64,000 nt of DNA from Actimicrobium antarcticum (GTDB lineage Bacteria > Pseudomonadota > Gammaproteobacteria > Burkholderiales > Burkholderiaceae_D), in contig NZ_BAAAZE010000001.1 in the NCBI RefSeq assembly GCF_039536745.1, positions 62,001-126,000 on the forward strand. Reading direction: 5' to 3'. Each line of letters begins with the position of its first letter. The stretch's first letter is position 1. Positions 25,789 to 35,500 of this stretch are shown piece after piece. The position numbers and the translations under genes were made by a program. The notes beneath the pieces were generated by a model that saw only the letters and a list, made by a program, of their open reading frames with translations, was not told the DNA's origin and did not search any database.

Positions 25789-26784
25789 ATGACTACTTAC
25801 CAAAAAATCGTCCTCGCGTCGCGCCCGAAAGGCGCTGTCTCTGCCGACAACTTCCGTCTCGAAACAGCACCCGTGCCGACCATCACGGATGGTCAGGTAT
25901 TGATCCGTAACCATTACCTGTCGCTTGATCCGTACATGCGCGGCCGCATGGAAGACACCAAGAGCTACGCCGCGCCACAAGCCATCGGCGAAGTGATGAT
26001 CGGCGGCACCGTTGGTGAAGTCATCGACAGCAAGAATACAAAATTTTCGGTCGGCGACAAGGTCGTCGGCGGTTCGGGCTGGGCCGAGATGTGTGTTTCC
26101 GACGGTCAGATGCTGCGCAAGGTCGACACCGCGCATATCCCGTTGTCGGCCTATCTGGGTTCGGTCGGGATGCCCGGCATGACCGCCTGGTATGGCCTGA
26201 CCCAGATCATGCAGCCAAAAGCCGGCGAAACCATCGTCGTCTCGGCCGCCAGCGGTGCGGTTGGCAGCGTGGTCGGCCAGCTCGCCAGGATACGCGGCTG
26301 CCGCGCCGTCGGCATCGCCGGTGGCCCGGAAAAATGCGCCTACGTGGTTGATGAACTCGGCTTCGATGCCTGCGTCGATTACAAGTCGCCAACCTTCCTC
26401 GCCGACCTCGCTGCTGCGACGCCGGATGGCATCGACGCGATTTTTGAAAACGTCGGTGGCGTGGTGTTCGATGCCGCACTGGCACGCATGAATCCGTTTG
26501 GCCGGATTGCCATGTGCGGCCTGATCGCCGGCTACAACGGCGAGCCGATGGTGATGAACAATGTGCGCATGATCCTGACGATGCGCCTGACGATACGTGG
26601 CTTCATCGTCGCCGAGCACCTCGAATTCTGGCCAGAAGGCCTGAAGGAACTCGGCACGCTGGTCGCCACCGGAAAACTGAAGTTCCGCGAGTCGGTGGCC
26701 GAGGGACTGGCCGCTGCACCGGAAGCCTTCATGGGTCTGCTGAAAGGCAAGAATTTCGGCAAGCAGCTGGTGAAGCTGGTCTAG
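25789..26784 (+). CDS. NADP-dependent medium-chain oxidoreductase (CurA/leukotriene B4 dehydrogenase-like)
   Basis: A 331-residue zinc-free MDR protein. YLSLDPYMRGRM is the family hallmark; VVSAASGAVGSVVGQLARIRGCRAVGIAGGPEKC forms the NADP-binding fold, with IFENVGG and MNPFGRIAMCGLIAGYN after it. Relatives reduce the double bond of alpha,beta-unsaturated ketones or acyl derivatives. In this operon it could reduce an unsaturated intermediate. Standard length, no anomalies. Confidence 0.87.
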   Translation: MTTYQKIVLASRPKGAVSADNFRLETAPVPTITDGQVLIRNHYLSLDPYMRGRMEDTKSYAAPQAIGEVMIGGTVGEVIDSKNTKFSVGDKVVGGSGWAEMCVSDGQMLRKVDTAHIPLSAYLGSVGMPGMTAWYGLTQIMQPKAGETIVVSAASGAVGSVVGQLARIRGCRAVGIAGGPEKCAYVVDELGFDACVDYKSPTFLADLAAATPDGIDAIFENVGGVVFDAALARMNPFGRIAMCGLIAGYNGEPMVMNNVRMILTMRLTIRGFIVAEHLEFWPEGLKELGTLVATGKLKFRESVAEGLAAAPEAFMGLLKGKNFGKQLVKLV

Positions 26785-26879
26785 CGCTCCGAATCTTAGG
26801 CAGGGAAGCGCAGGCACATCATGCTGCCTGTGCTTCCGATTGAATGAACGTCAACGCAACAGCCAACCTGGAGCCATGA

Positions 26880-27836
26880 ATGCCAGACCTGATCCTGCAC
26901 CACTACCCCAATTCTCCGTTCGCGGAAAAAGCCCGACTGCTGCTGGGCTACAAACAGCTCGCCTGGAAGTCGGTGATGATTCCGGCCATCATGCCAAAAC
27001 CGGATGTGGTCGCGCTGACCGGTGGCTATCGGCGTACGCCGGTGCTGCAAATCGGCGCGGATATTTATTGCGATACCGCGTTGATTGCCGACGTGCTGGA
27101 ACGTCTGGCACCGACACCGTCGCTGACTCCGCCAGCCAGCGCCGGGGTGGCCCGCACACTCGCGCAATGGGCCGACACCACCTTGTTCTGGACCGCGATT
27201 GCGTATGCGTTCCAGCCCGCCGGACTGCAGGCAATGTTCGGCAGTCTGCCACCCGAACACCTGCAAGCCTTCGGCGCAGACCGCGCTGCCATGCGCGGCA
27301 ATGCACCGCGCATGCCGGTCCAGGAAGCCACGGCCAGCCTGATCGATTATCTTGATCGGATCGAGGCGATGCTGGCCGACGGCAAGCTCTATCTGCTTGG
27401 TGCGCAGCCGACGATAGCTGACTTTTCTGTGTACCACCCGATCTGGTACGTGCGTCGCATCGCCGGCCTGTCGGCGATCCTTGAGCGCGCGCCGCGCTTG
27501 CTGGCATGGGCCGACAGGATGGCCGCCATCGGCCATCATCAGTACGACAAGATGACCAGCACCGAAGCGCTGGAGATTTCGCGCAATAGCACGCCGATGG
27601 CCGTTGAAGCCGCAGGCGAAGCTACGCTGTTGCACCTGCACGGGATCGCACTGGGCGATCGCGTAACGATCACGCCCACCGACTATGCGTTTGATCCGGT
27701 CGAAGGCGAACTGGTCTTCGCCAGTGCCACCGAACTGGCGCTGCGTCGCGTCGATGAACGGGCCGGACTGGTGGTTGTCCACTTTCCGCGCATCGGGTAT
27801 CAACTCAAATCGGCGCTTGAAAAAGCCGCAGCCTAA
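26880..27836 (+). CDS. Glutathione S-transferase family protein
   Basis: A 318-residue protein with an N-terminal thioredoxin-like domain (MPDLILHHYPNSPFAEKARLLLGYKQLAWK), a helical C-terminal domain to about residue 215 (TIADFSVYHPIWYVRRIAG) and an additional C-terminal part that normal 200-230-residue transferases lack. NSPFAEKAR occupies the catalytic loop, with Ser rather than Cys. It may conjugate or isomerise a reactive intermediate using glutathione. The gap of 95 bases before it shows no terminator. Confidence 0.8.
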   Translation: MPDLILHHYPNSPFAEKARLLLGYKQLAWKSVMIPAIMPKPDVVALTGGYRRTPVLQIGADIYCDTALIADVLERLAPTPSLTPPASAGVARTLAQWADTTLFWTAIAYAFQPAGLQAMFGSLPPEHLQAFGADRAAMRGNAPRMPVQEATASLIDYLDRIEAMLADGKLYLLGAQPTIADFSVYHPIWYVRRIAGLSAILERAPRLLAWADRMAAIGHHQYDKMTSTEALEISRNSTPMAVEAAGEATLLHLHGIALGDRVTITPTDYAFDPVEGELVFASATELALRRVDERAGLVVVHFPRIGYQLKSALEKAAA

Positions 27837-27887
27837 AACAACAAACAACAAACAACAACAAGCAATAACAATCCATCAGGAGACAGC

Positions 27888-28796
27888 ATGAAAAATTTCA
27901 ACGGTAAGGTCGCCGTCATCACCGGCGGCGCCAGCGGCTTCGGTCGGGAGTTTGCCTTGATCGGCGCAGGTCTGGGCATGAAACTGGTGCTGGCCGATGT
28001 GCAGCAGGATGCGCTGGACCGTGTCAAGACCGAACTCGAAGCGCTGGGTGCCGAGGTGCTGGCGCTGCGCTGCGACGTGCGTCACGCCGAAGAAGTCCAG
28101 GCGCTGGCCGATGCCACCATGGCCCGCTTCGGTGCGGTACATCTGCTGTTCAACAATGCCGGCGTCGGCTCCGGCGGACTGGTCTGGGAAAACACCCAGG
28201 CCGACTGGGAGTGGGTGCTGGGCGTGAACCTGTGGGGCGTGATTCACGGCGTGCGCATCTTCACGCCGCTGATGCTGGCCTGCGCCAGACAGGACCCCGA
28301 TTACGAAGGCCACATCGTCAATACTGCCTCGATGGCCGGCTTGCTCAATGCGCCGACGATGGGTGTCTACAACGTCTCCAAGCATGCGGTGGTGTCGCTG
28401 ACCGAGTCGCTGTATCAGGACCTGAAACTGGTCGAGGCACCGATCAGTGCCTCGGTGCTGTGCCCGTATTTTGTGCCGACCGGGATTTCGCAATCGCATC
28501 GCAATCGTCCGGAAGATGTCGCCAATGCGGCACGTCCGACCACCAGCCAGCTGGCCGCGCAAGCGATGTCCGACAAGGCGGTCAGTTCCGGCAAGGTCAC
28601 GGCGGCTGCGGTCGGGGCGATGACCTTCGAGGCGATTGCCGATGGTCAGTTCTACATCTATTCGCATCCGCAGGCGCTCGGTCATGTGCAGAAGCGGATG
28701 GAAGAAATCATCTCGCAAACCAATCCCGGTGACCCGTATGCCGGCGCCGAGCATGTCCGAGAGATGCTGCAAGCCAAGCTCAAAGCCGGAGCCTGA
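27888..28796 (+). CDS. Short-chain dehydrogenase/reductase
   Basis: A 302-residue SDR, longer than classical members by a C-terminal extension of about 50 residues. TGGASGFGREFA is the cofactor loop, NNAGVGSGG follows, and TASMAGLLNAPTMGVYNVSKHAV holds Ser, Tyr and Lys. It is unrelated in detail to the SDR at 24550-25332, so the operon has two distinct oxidation or reduction steps. It follows AGGAGACAGC and ends four bases before the hydrolase gene. Confidence 0.85.
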   Translation: MKNFNGKVAVITGGASGFGREFALIGAGLGMKLVLADVQQDALDRVKTELEALGAEVLALRCDVRHAEEVQALADATMARFGAVHLLFNNAGVGSGGLVWENTQADWEWVLGVNLWGVIHGVRIFTPLMLACARQDPDYEGHIVNTASMAGLLNAPTMGVYNVSKHAVVSLTESLYQDLKLVEAPISASVLCPYFVPTGISQSHRNRPEDVANAARPTTSQLAAQAMSDKAVSSGKVTAAAVGAMTFEAIADGQFYIYSHPQALGHVQKRMEEIISQTNPGDPYAGAEHVREMLQAKLKAGA

Positions 28797-28800
28797 CGCG

Positions 28801-29712
28801 ATGACCGCCACCGTCAGGTCGGGGCAGTTTGCCGCATTGTCGAACGGAACCCGGCTGCATTACGCCAGCGCCGGCGAGCCGGGCCAGCCACTGGTGCTGT
28901 TCGTGCATGGGTTTCCGGAATGCTGGTTCGAGTGGGAAGCGCAATTGCAGGAGTTTGGCAGCACGCATTTTGCGGTTGCGCCGGACTTGCGTGGCTTTAA
29001 TCTGTCCGACATGCCGCCGAATCTGGCGGACTACAAGGCGCGTCACATCGTCGATGATCTGCGTCTGCTGATTGCACAATTAGGTTACGAGCAATGCATT
29101 CTGGTGGCGCATGACTGGGGTGGTGCAATCGCCTGGAATCTGGCGATCGCGATGCCGCAGTTGCTGCACCAGCTGATCATCGTCAACTCGCCGCATCCCT
29201 ACCTGTTCATGCAGGCGCTGGCCACCGATCCGCATCAGAAAGCCTCCAGCGACTACATGAACTGGCTGCGCGCGGAGGGCTCCGAAGCGGCGCTGGAAAA
29301 GAACGATTTCCTGTTGCTCGACGGCTTCTTCAATGGCATGGGACAACCGCCTGCGGCGTGGTTCACCGATGCAGTGAGGGAGCGCTATCACGCCTGCTGG
29401 CGGCGCGGCTTGCGTGGCGGTGTCAATTACTATCGCGCGTCGCCGCTGCATCCGCCGACCGAGGCGCACCCCGGGCCGCTGAAGCTGACCATGAATCCGG
29501 CCGACTTCCGGATCACGGTGCCCACCCGGGTGATCTGGGGCGAGACCGACTTCGCGTTGCCAAAAACTTTGCTCGATGGACTGGATCAGTTTTGCGATGA
29601 TCTCCGGATTGAACGCGTAGCCGATGCATCGCACTGGATCATCCATGAGCAACCGGCGCTGGTGAATCGCCTGCTACGCGGCTTCATTGATGAAAAAGCA
29701 AACGGTGCTTGA
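28801..29712 (+). CDS. Alpha/beta hydrolase, epoxide hydrolase-like
   Basis: A 303-residue alpha/beta hydrolase. VHGFPECWFEWEAQ supplies the oxyanion HGFP, VAHDWGGAIAW the nucleophile Asp in the HDWGG motif typical of epoxide hydrolases, and ADASHWIIHEQP the catalytic His; RVIWGETDFALP precedes the charge-relay acid region. The ATG at the end of the SDR gene is taken as start; a frame reaching back into that gene is discarded. It is the last gene of the operon. Epoxide versus halide or ester substrate is not settled. Confidence 0.83.
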   Translation: MTATVRSGQFAALSNGTRLHYASAGEPGQPLVLFVHGFPECWFEWEAQLQEFGSTHFAVAPDLRGFNLSDMPPNLADYKARHIVDDLRLLIAQLGYEQCILVAHDWGGAIAWNLAIAMPQLLHQLIIVNSPHPYLFMQALATDPHQKASSDYMNWLRAEGSEAALEKNDFLLLDGFFNGMGQPPAAWFTDAVRERYHACWRRGLRGGVNYYRASPLHPPTEAHPGPLKLTMNPADFRITVPTRVIWGETDFALPKTLLDGLDQFCDDLRIERVADASHWIIHEQPALVNRLLRGFIDEKANGA

Positions 29713-29789
29713 GCGCAAGTCCTCTATGACTGCGCGCCAAGCTTGTTATCATTCGTCACCCCAACGGCAAACAGGATCAGGTAAGCGCC

Positions 29790-31025
29790 ATGTTAAAAAA
29801 AATCCAGGTGGAAGAGCTCAGGCCTGGCATGTATATTCAGGAATTGTGCATCGCCTGGCTGGATGCGCCGTTCTGGAAAAAATCCTTCCTGCTGGAAGAT
29901 GCAGAAACACTCTCGAAAATCCATGGCAGCCTTGCCGAGGAAGTCTGGATAGACACGAGCAAAGGACTGGATGTTCTCGCGCCCGCCAGCGACGACCCCG
30001 ACGCTGAATCACCTGCGGTGGCAGTTGTCGCGCCGCCCCGGCTCGCCTACCGCGAAATCAGACGGGTCTCCATGGCCGACGAAATCGGCAATGCCACCAC
30101 CATCGTCAACAAGTCCCGCGCAGCAGTCGTGTCCATGTTCAGCGAAGCCCGCATGGGCAAAGCCATCGACGCCCGGAATGCCATGCCGCTGGTCGAAGAA
30201 ATCGCGGCCTCGGTCATGCGTAACCCCGGTGCGCTGATTGGTCTGGCGCGACTGAAGACGGCAGACGATTACACCTACATGCATTCGGTGGCGGTCTGCG
30301 CGCTGATGATTGCATTGGCGAACCAGCTCGGTCTGGATGACAACACGACCCGTGAACTCGGCCTGGCCGGTTTGCTGCATGACATCGGCAAGATGGCCGT
30401 GCCATCGACCATCCTGAACAAGCCTGGCAAACTGACTGATGAAGAATTCGTGTCAGTCAAACAGCACCCTGCAGCCGGCCACAAAATGCTGCTTGACGCC
30501 ACCGGCATCAGCGACATCGCGCTCGATGTATGCCTGCATCATCATGAAAAAATGAACGGCAGTGGCTACCCGGACCGGTTGGCCGGGGAGCAGATCAGTC
30601 TGTTTGCGCGCATGGGAGCGGTCTGCGATGTGTACGACGCGATTACCTCGAACCGTCCGTACAAGCAGGGCTGGTGCCCATCCGAGTCGCTGAGCAAGAT
30701 GGCGGAATGGAGCAAGGGACATTTTGACGAGGTGGTGTTCCAGGCGTTCGTGCGCAGCATCGGAATTTATCCGGTCGGCACGCTGGTGCGGCTGGAGTCG
30801 GGACGGTTAGGCGTGGTGGTCGAGCAGCAGGAAAGCAAGTCGCTGCTCAAGCCGAAAGTGCGGGTGTTTTTTTCATCGAAGGCCATGAGTCACATCAAGC
30901 CGGAATTGCTCGACCTGGCCAACCCCGCCACCAACGACAAAATTGTCTCGCGCGAAGAGGCCGGCAAATGGGGGCTCACTGACATCAATCGCTATTGGCT
31001 GGATGACGGTAGGGGTAGCGCCTGA
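29790..31025 (+). CDS. HD-GYP domain protein, probable cyclic-di-GMP phosphodiesterase
   Basis: A 411-residue cytoplasmic protein: an N-terminal DUF3391 region (MLKKIQVEELRPGMYIQELC...) to about residue 140, then an HD-GYP domain. Metal and signature residues are complete: LLHDIGKMAVP, VKQHPAAGH, HHHEKMNGSGYPDRL and CDVYDAITSNRPYKQ. It should hydrolyse cyclic-di-GMP, affecting motility and surface behaviour. About 77 bases separate it from the catabolic operon. It is convergent with the small unknown gene downstream. Confidence 0.88.
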   Translation: MLKKIQVEELRPGMYIQELCIAWLDAPFWKKSFLLEDAETLSKIHGSLAEEVWIDTSKGLDVLAPASDDPDAESPAVAVVAPPRLAYREIRRVSMADEIGNATTIVNKSRAAVVSMFSEARMGKAIDARNAMPLVEEIAASVMRNPGALIGLARLKTADDYTYMHSVAVCALMIALANQLGLDDNTTRELGLAGLLHDIGKMAVPSTILNKPGKLTDEEFVSVKQHPAAGHKMLLDATGISDIALDVCLHHHEKMNGSGYPDRLAGEQISLFARMGAVCDVYDAITSNRPYKQGWCPSESLSKMAEWSKGHFDEVVFQAFVRSIGIYPVGTLVRLESGRLGVVVEQQESKSLLKPKVRVFFSSKAMSHIKPELLDLANPATNDKIVSREEAGKWGLTDINRYWLDDGRGSA

Positions 31026-31042
31026 ACTGGGTTCAGTGCACG

Positions 31043-31474
31043 TTATAGTCCCGGCATGCGCAGCAGGGCCACGACAGGATCGCTGGTTTCGGTCTGATAA
31101 GTTGACGCGTCGGTCATGTCCCATTCGTCATTCTGGCGATTCAGCAGCCCGGCAATGATCATGTCCCGTGCAAACTTGCGCCGCGCCAGCGCGGCTTCGG
31201 TGGATTGCCGGGATGAGGTTGCCAATGCGCGTACATTGACGACACTATTGGCACCCAGTGTCGGACGCAATGGCTCGGCGACACCGAGTGCAAGGATCAG
31301 GTCGGCAACCGCCTGGTCGAGCAAGGCATGGGCTTCGTTCTGGATGTTGCGCAGTGCCTCGGTGTGGGCCGGATCGGCAACCAGGCTGGAGAAAGCGGCG
31401 GGGTCGAACGGAGTGTCGGCGGACTGGTCCTGGACGACCAGGGTGTTCGTCTGGGGTGCGGAATATAGGTGCAT
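31043..31474 (-). CDS. Unknown 143-aa protein downstream of a putative type III effector gene
   Basis: I do not recognise this protein. It is 143 residues, with no signal peptide or membrane segment. The N-terminus MHLYSAPQTNTLVVQ has no acidic residue until residue 16; the middle (HTEALRNIQNEAHALLDQAVADLILALG) is predicted helical. It starts 72 bases after the unknown gene 31547-32386 on the same strand with no terminator between, so it is probably read from that gene's hrp-box-like promoter. A TTG 42 bases upstream is in frame. It could be a second secreted protein or a chaperone; neither is shown. Confidence 0.6.
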   Translation of the reverse strand: MHLYSAPQTNTLVVQDQSADTPFDPAAFSSLVADPAHTEALRNIQNEAHALLDQAVADLILALGVAEPLRPTLGANSVVNVRALATSSRQSTEAALARRKFARDMIIAGLLNRQNDEWDMTDASTYQTETSDPVVALLRMPGL

Positions 31475-31546
31475 TGGGGTATTCCCGTGCTGGTTAATGT
31501 CGATAGATTTCAGCAAATCACGTCAATAAGTCGATGGGAGATGCGG

Positions 31547-32386
31547 TCATATAGTCGGATATCCCGCTGGCTTCGGACCGTGATACTTTCCCGCCGGATA
31601 TCCTATTGCCGGCTGTACGTGCGGAGCTTCATAGGGCTCGCCTTCTCCGGGACCGGACATTTCCTGGTCGACGTTGTCCTCTGCTTCAGTTGCATGAGCA
31701 TTAGCGAACTGCATCAATTTCTGCGTTGTTGCCATGCCGGCACCAATGCCGAGCAGTGAGCCTAGCAAGGGTCCCAGAAAAACTGTCGCCAGTCCGGCAA
31801 CCACGTGCCCGACTACAAATCCTGCAATCATCGATCCACCAATAATGGCAATTTTCGGAAACGCTTTTCGGATTGCGCTGAACATTTTCTTTTCCGGGCC
31901 AGGGGACGCCGGGATAGTTTGCTGCGAAGGCACCGTGTAATCTTGAGAGGGAAACTGGCCAGGACCCCCAACAGCAATGCCAGGCACTTGACCATGATTT
32001 GCCTTGCCGTTTGCCGGTCCGGCAGGATAGCCAATCGATTCGTGCTGCTGGCCCTTTTCAGGCAGGGCCACATGGCCAGTCGATGTCTGCTTCGGGCCAA
32101 GCTGGATGACTTTGTTGACCAGGCTGGCGAACTTGTTCGCATAGACACCCGATACATTTGATACGGCTGCCTTGCCATCTTCAGGCAAGGCTGCCGCCTG
32201 TGTGGATACTTTTGCCTGGTCTTCTGGACTTGCAGTGAGAATTGGCTGCGGTGTGTCGGCAGCTTTGACGTGAAGGGCGGAGGCATTGTTTGTTTTGGCA
32301 GCGGAGGCAGATCCTGTTGCCTCCTTCTCTTCCTGTATCGATGGTAATGTCGGCGTAAATAGATTTCGGGAGATTGGTGGTGCCAT
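31547..32386 (-). CDS. Putative type III secreted protein with GYP motifs (paralogue 1)
   Basis: No recognised domain. The 279-residue protein has a Pro/Ser/Ala-rich N-terminus (MAPPISRNLFTPTLPSIQ, first acidic residue at 19), a disordered middle, one hydrophobic Gly-rich segment at about 179-218 (IIGGSMIAGFVVGHVVAGLA...), and a Gly/Pro-rich tail. IGYPAG occurs at 118-123 and 261-266, and GYP again at the end. The protein at 37853-38605 has the same plan and motif. An hrp-box-like promoter lies 85 bases upstream. The ATG follows AGAGAAA. Secretion is inferred from promoter and composition. Confidence 0.65.
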   Translation of the reverse strand: MAPPISRNLFTPTLPSIQEEKEATGSASAAKTNNASALHVKAADTPQPILTASPEDQAKVSTQAAALPEDGKAAVSNVSGVYANKFASLVNKVIQLGPKQTSTGHVALPEKGQQHESIGYPAGPANGKANHGQVPGIAVGGPGQFPSQDYTVPSQQTIPASPGPEKKMFSAIRKAFPKIAIIGGSMIAGFVVGHVVAGLATVFLGPLLGSLLGIGAGMATTQKLMQFANAHATEAEDNVDQEMSGPGEGEPYEAPHVQPAIGYPAGKYHGPKPAGYPTI

Positions 32387-32471
32387 GATGGTTTTCTCTA
32401 ATGAGTACTGTGCCAAGTATCCAGACAAACGGGCAAACCGCTAACCAAAGCCAGACCACCCCCCTTTTCTT

Positions 32472-32499
32472 TCAGTCGCTCTACAAGAAGCCTGGTTCC
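32472..32499 (-). promoter_or_regulatory. hrp-box-like promoter A (HrpL-type ECF sigma)
   Basis: On the minus strand: GGAACC, 15 bases, then CGACTGA. The HrpL consensus is GGAACC-N15/16-CCACNNA, so only one defined position differs. It lies 85 bases before the start of the unknown gene 31547-32386, outside any gene. Confidence 0.65.
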
Positions 32500-32543
32500 A
32501 TTGTGCGTGCCGGATGCCGACCCCTTCAGTCTCCATCCCTGCC

Positions 32544-35500
32544 TCAGCAAATCACCACACGGCTACTTCCCCCCGTCAGCCGTTCAACCAGTATCGTCGT
32601 CGCAATCCGCTCTGTCATCTCCTGCACATGCGAGATCACGCCTACCTTGCGGCCCATCGATTGCAAGCCATCCAGCGCCGCCATCGCCACACTCAGCGTA
32701 TCGGCATCCAGACTGCCGAAGCCTTCATCGATGAACAGCGATTCCACCCGTACCCGGTTTGATGACAGCGAGGCCAGACCGAGTGCCAGCGCCAGCGATA
32801 CCAGAAACGACTCGCCACCGGAGAGCGAATGGACCGAACGCATTTCGTCGCCCATGTCCTGGTCGATTACCACCATTCCCAGCATCTCGGGGATACGCTG
32901 CAACCGGTATCGGCGCGACAGGGCATTGAGGTGATGGTTGGCGTAACCGAGCAGTACGTCGAGCGTGAATTGCTGGGCGTAGTTGCGGAATTTTTTGCCG
33001 TCTGCCGCGCCGATCAGGTCGTTGAGTTGCGCCCAGACGCGGGTAACCGCTTTTTGTCGGGTCAGCGCATCGAGCAGGTCCGCGGCGTGGACGCGCCGTG
33101 CCTGGTCCTGTCGCAGTGCCAGCTGGAATTCGGTGACTCGGACCTGCGCTGCTTCGCGCTCGGTGGCGGCCGCTTGCAGTGCTTGTCGAAGTGCATCGAT
33201 GGTCGTCGCGTCAGTGCCTTCCTCGGACGGTTTCTGCTGCTGGTGCGCTTGTCGCTGGCTGCTGCGTTCCTGGTGTACCGAGTTTGCTTGCTGGACCGCG
33301 ACGTCGATGGCGTGCAGTGCTGCGCGCTCGGTAGAAATTTCAGCCATCGAACGGGCCAGCAAGGCATGCAGCGTGGCGGTGCTTAACGCCGCACCATCAG
33401 AGGCTTGCGGGAACCGGGTGATCCAGTCGGCAAGCGTGTCCGACGCCGCCCGTGCCTCGCCCGCATGGTCTGCCTGACGCGTTGTTGCCTGGTCGAGGGC
33501 TTCAGCATGGCGCGCCTGTAACTGGCTGCTGTTGTTGCTGAGCTGGGTCAGCTGTGCCAGCGTGGTTTTGGCGGTAGCGAGCTGGCTGGCCAATTGGCTT
33601 TCGACCTGTTGCACCGGGTCGCCACTGAACAGCTGCTGGCGTTCCGCCTTGAGCGCATCGAGTGCATTGTCGCCCGCCGTAAAAATACGGGTCGCGCTGG
33701 TTTCTTCGATCCCGGCCTTGGCGACTGCAGCGAGCAGGTCGGTGGTTTCTTTGGTCAGCGTGGCGCAGTTCTGGTGCGACAGGTCGAGTGCGCCATGACG
33801 GGTTTGCCATTGCCCGACCCGATCGGCGCACTGTGCATGAAAGGCTTGCGGATCGGTGTGCCAGTCGCGCCGCCAGTCGGCGGTGGCTGCGGTGGTTGAT
33901 GTGGCAAATCCGGCATCGAGCTGATTCAGGCTGGCGGCCAGCCGTTCTCTGCATTGCGCCAGTTGCGCTGCCATCGCCTGATGCGCCGATTCGATACCGG
34001 TCAGCGCGGTCTGAATAGTCTGTACCGAGTCCTTGCAGATGACATGCCGGCTGGTTGCGACATCGAAGGCAGCTTGCGCTTCGTCGCGTAGTGTCACGGA
34101 TTGCTGCCAGGCCGTTTCTTGCTGGCGGTAGTCCAGCAAGGTTGTGTCCAGCGTGGCGCGCTGGCTTGTGAACCAGTCGGCCCGCTCGCTCGCCGCCATC
34201 TCTGTCAGTTCCACCGAGATGGCGTGCTCCTGCCATTGCCTGACGAACCCGTCCAGCCCGGCCCGGACTTGCTGCTGTTCCAGCGCGAGCGCCGTGTGGC
34301 GTGCCTGATGACTGGCCGCAAGGGCGATCTGGATACCGTGCTGCTGTTGCGCGTGCTGGTGCTGCTGCCGACAGTCGGCGACATCCTTGTGCAGGCTGGC
34401 GAGCAGTGCATGCAGTTGCGCGCTGGTGTTGGCGTAAGGGTGTTCGGTGGCACCGCAGACCGGGCAGGGCGCCTGGTCGTCGAGCGCGTCGCGCAAGGTT
34501 TCGACGCTGGCAGCGCAGGCGGCTTCGGCGTTCCGGAGCGCGCGTTCGGCTTGTGCCAGTGCGGCGGCAAGCGGGATGATTTGCGCGCTGATCTGTCCGC
34601 ACGCGGTGTCCGCCGCAGTCGCCGCTTGCTGGCTGGCGCGGGACTGTTGGTCCAGTTCTTGTGCCCTTAGCTGTCGTTCGACCAGGTTGCGCCAGAGCTG
34701 TTCGCCGTCGGTCAGCTGGTCGCGGCGTCGCTCTGCCAGCATTTTGCGTGCGGTGATGCTGGCAATGTCGATGCCGGCGTGCTGCCGCAGGATTTGCTGG
34801 CGCTGCTGATCGGTGCGGGCCAATACGTTGCCGGCGTCAGTCAGCGTCTGGTTGGCGACGCTGAGCAGTCCACGCTGTTGCACGGCCTCGCCGGAGAGCG
34901 TCACCAGTGCCGCCTCGGCCTTGCCGATATCGTCACGGCTGGCAGCCGATTGCGTCAGCAGCACGTCCCAGCGTGGCCAGTCGTGGGCCAATGGCTGCAG
35001 CGCCGTGTGCAGCGCCAGCCACTGTTCGGTGTCATGCCGCAGGTGCAGCGCGTTGTCCAATGCGCACTGGCGTTCCTGATGCTGATGGCGTAACAGTGCG
35101 GTGGCATTCTCGGTATTGGTCTTTGCCTGCAATGCCTGCCGGCGTACTGGCAGAAGCGCATCGATGCGGGCGTCGAGTGCCTTGGCGCGATCGAGCTGCG
35201 GGGCTGCGGCGAATTGCGCTTGCTCGGTGTCCAGCAACTTGCGCCGGGCAAGCTCGGCGGCCAAGTCCGCTTCAACACGCGCAATGCCGGCGCTCTCCAG
35301 CGCAGTGCGGCAGGCGGTCAATGCCAGCTGGTTTGCGGCAATGCTGCGCGTCAGGCGATCGACGTCAGTGACCAGCGCACGCGCCGGCTGGACCGCATCG
35401 ATCCGTTCCAATTCCGTGCGTCGAGATTGCGCAGTGTCGTGCTGTTCCCGGGCCAGGCGCAGTTGTTCGTGCGCGCTCTGCTCGTTCTGGCACAGTTTGT

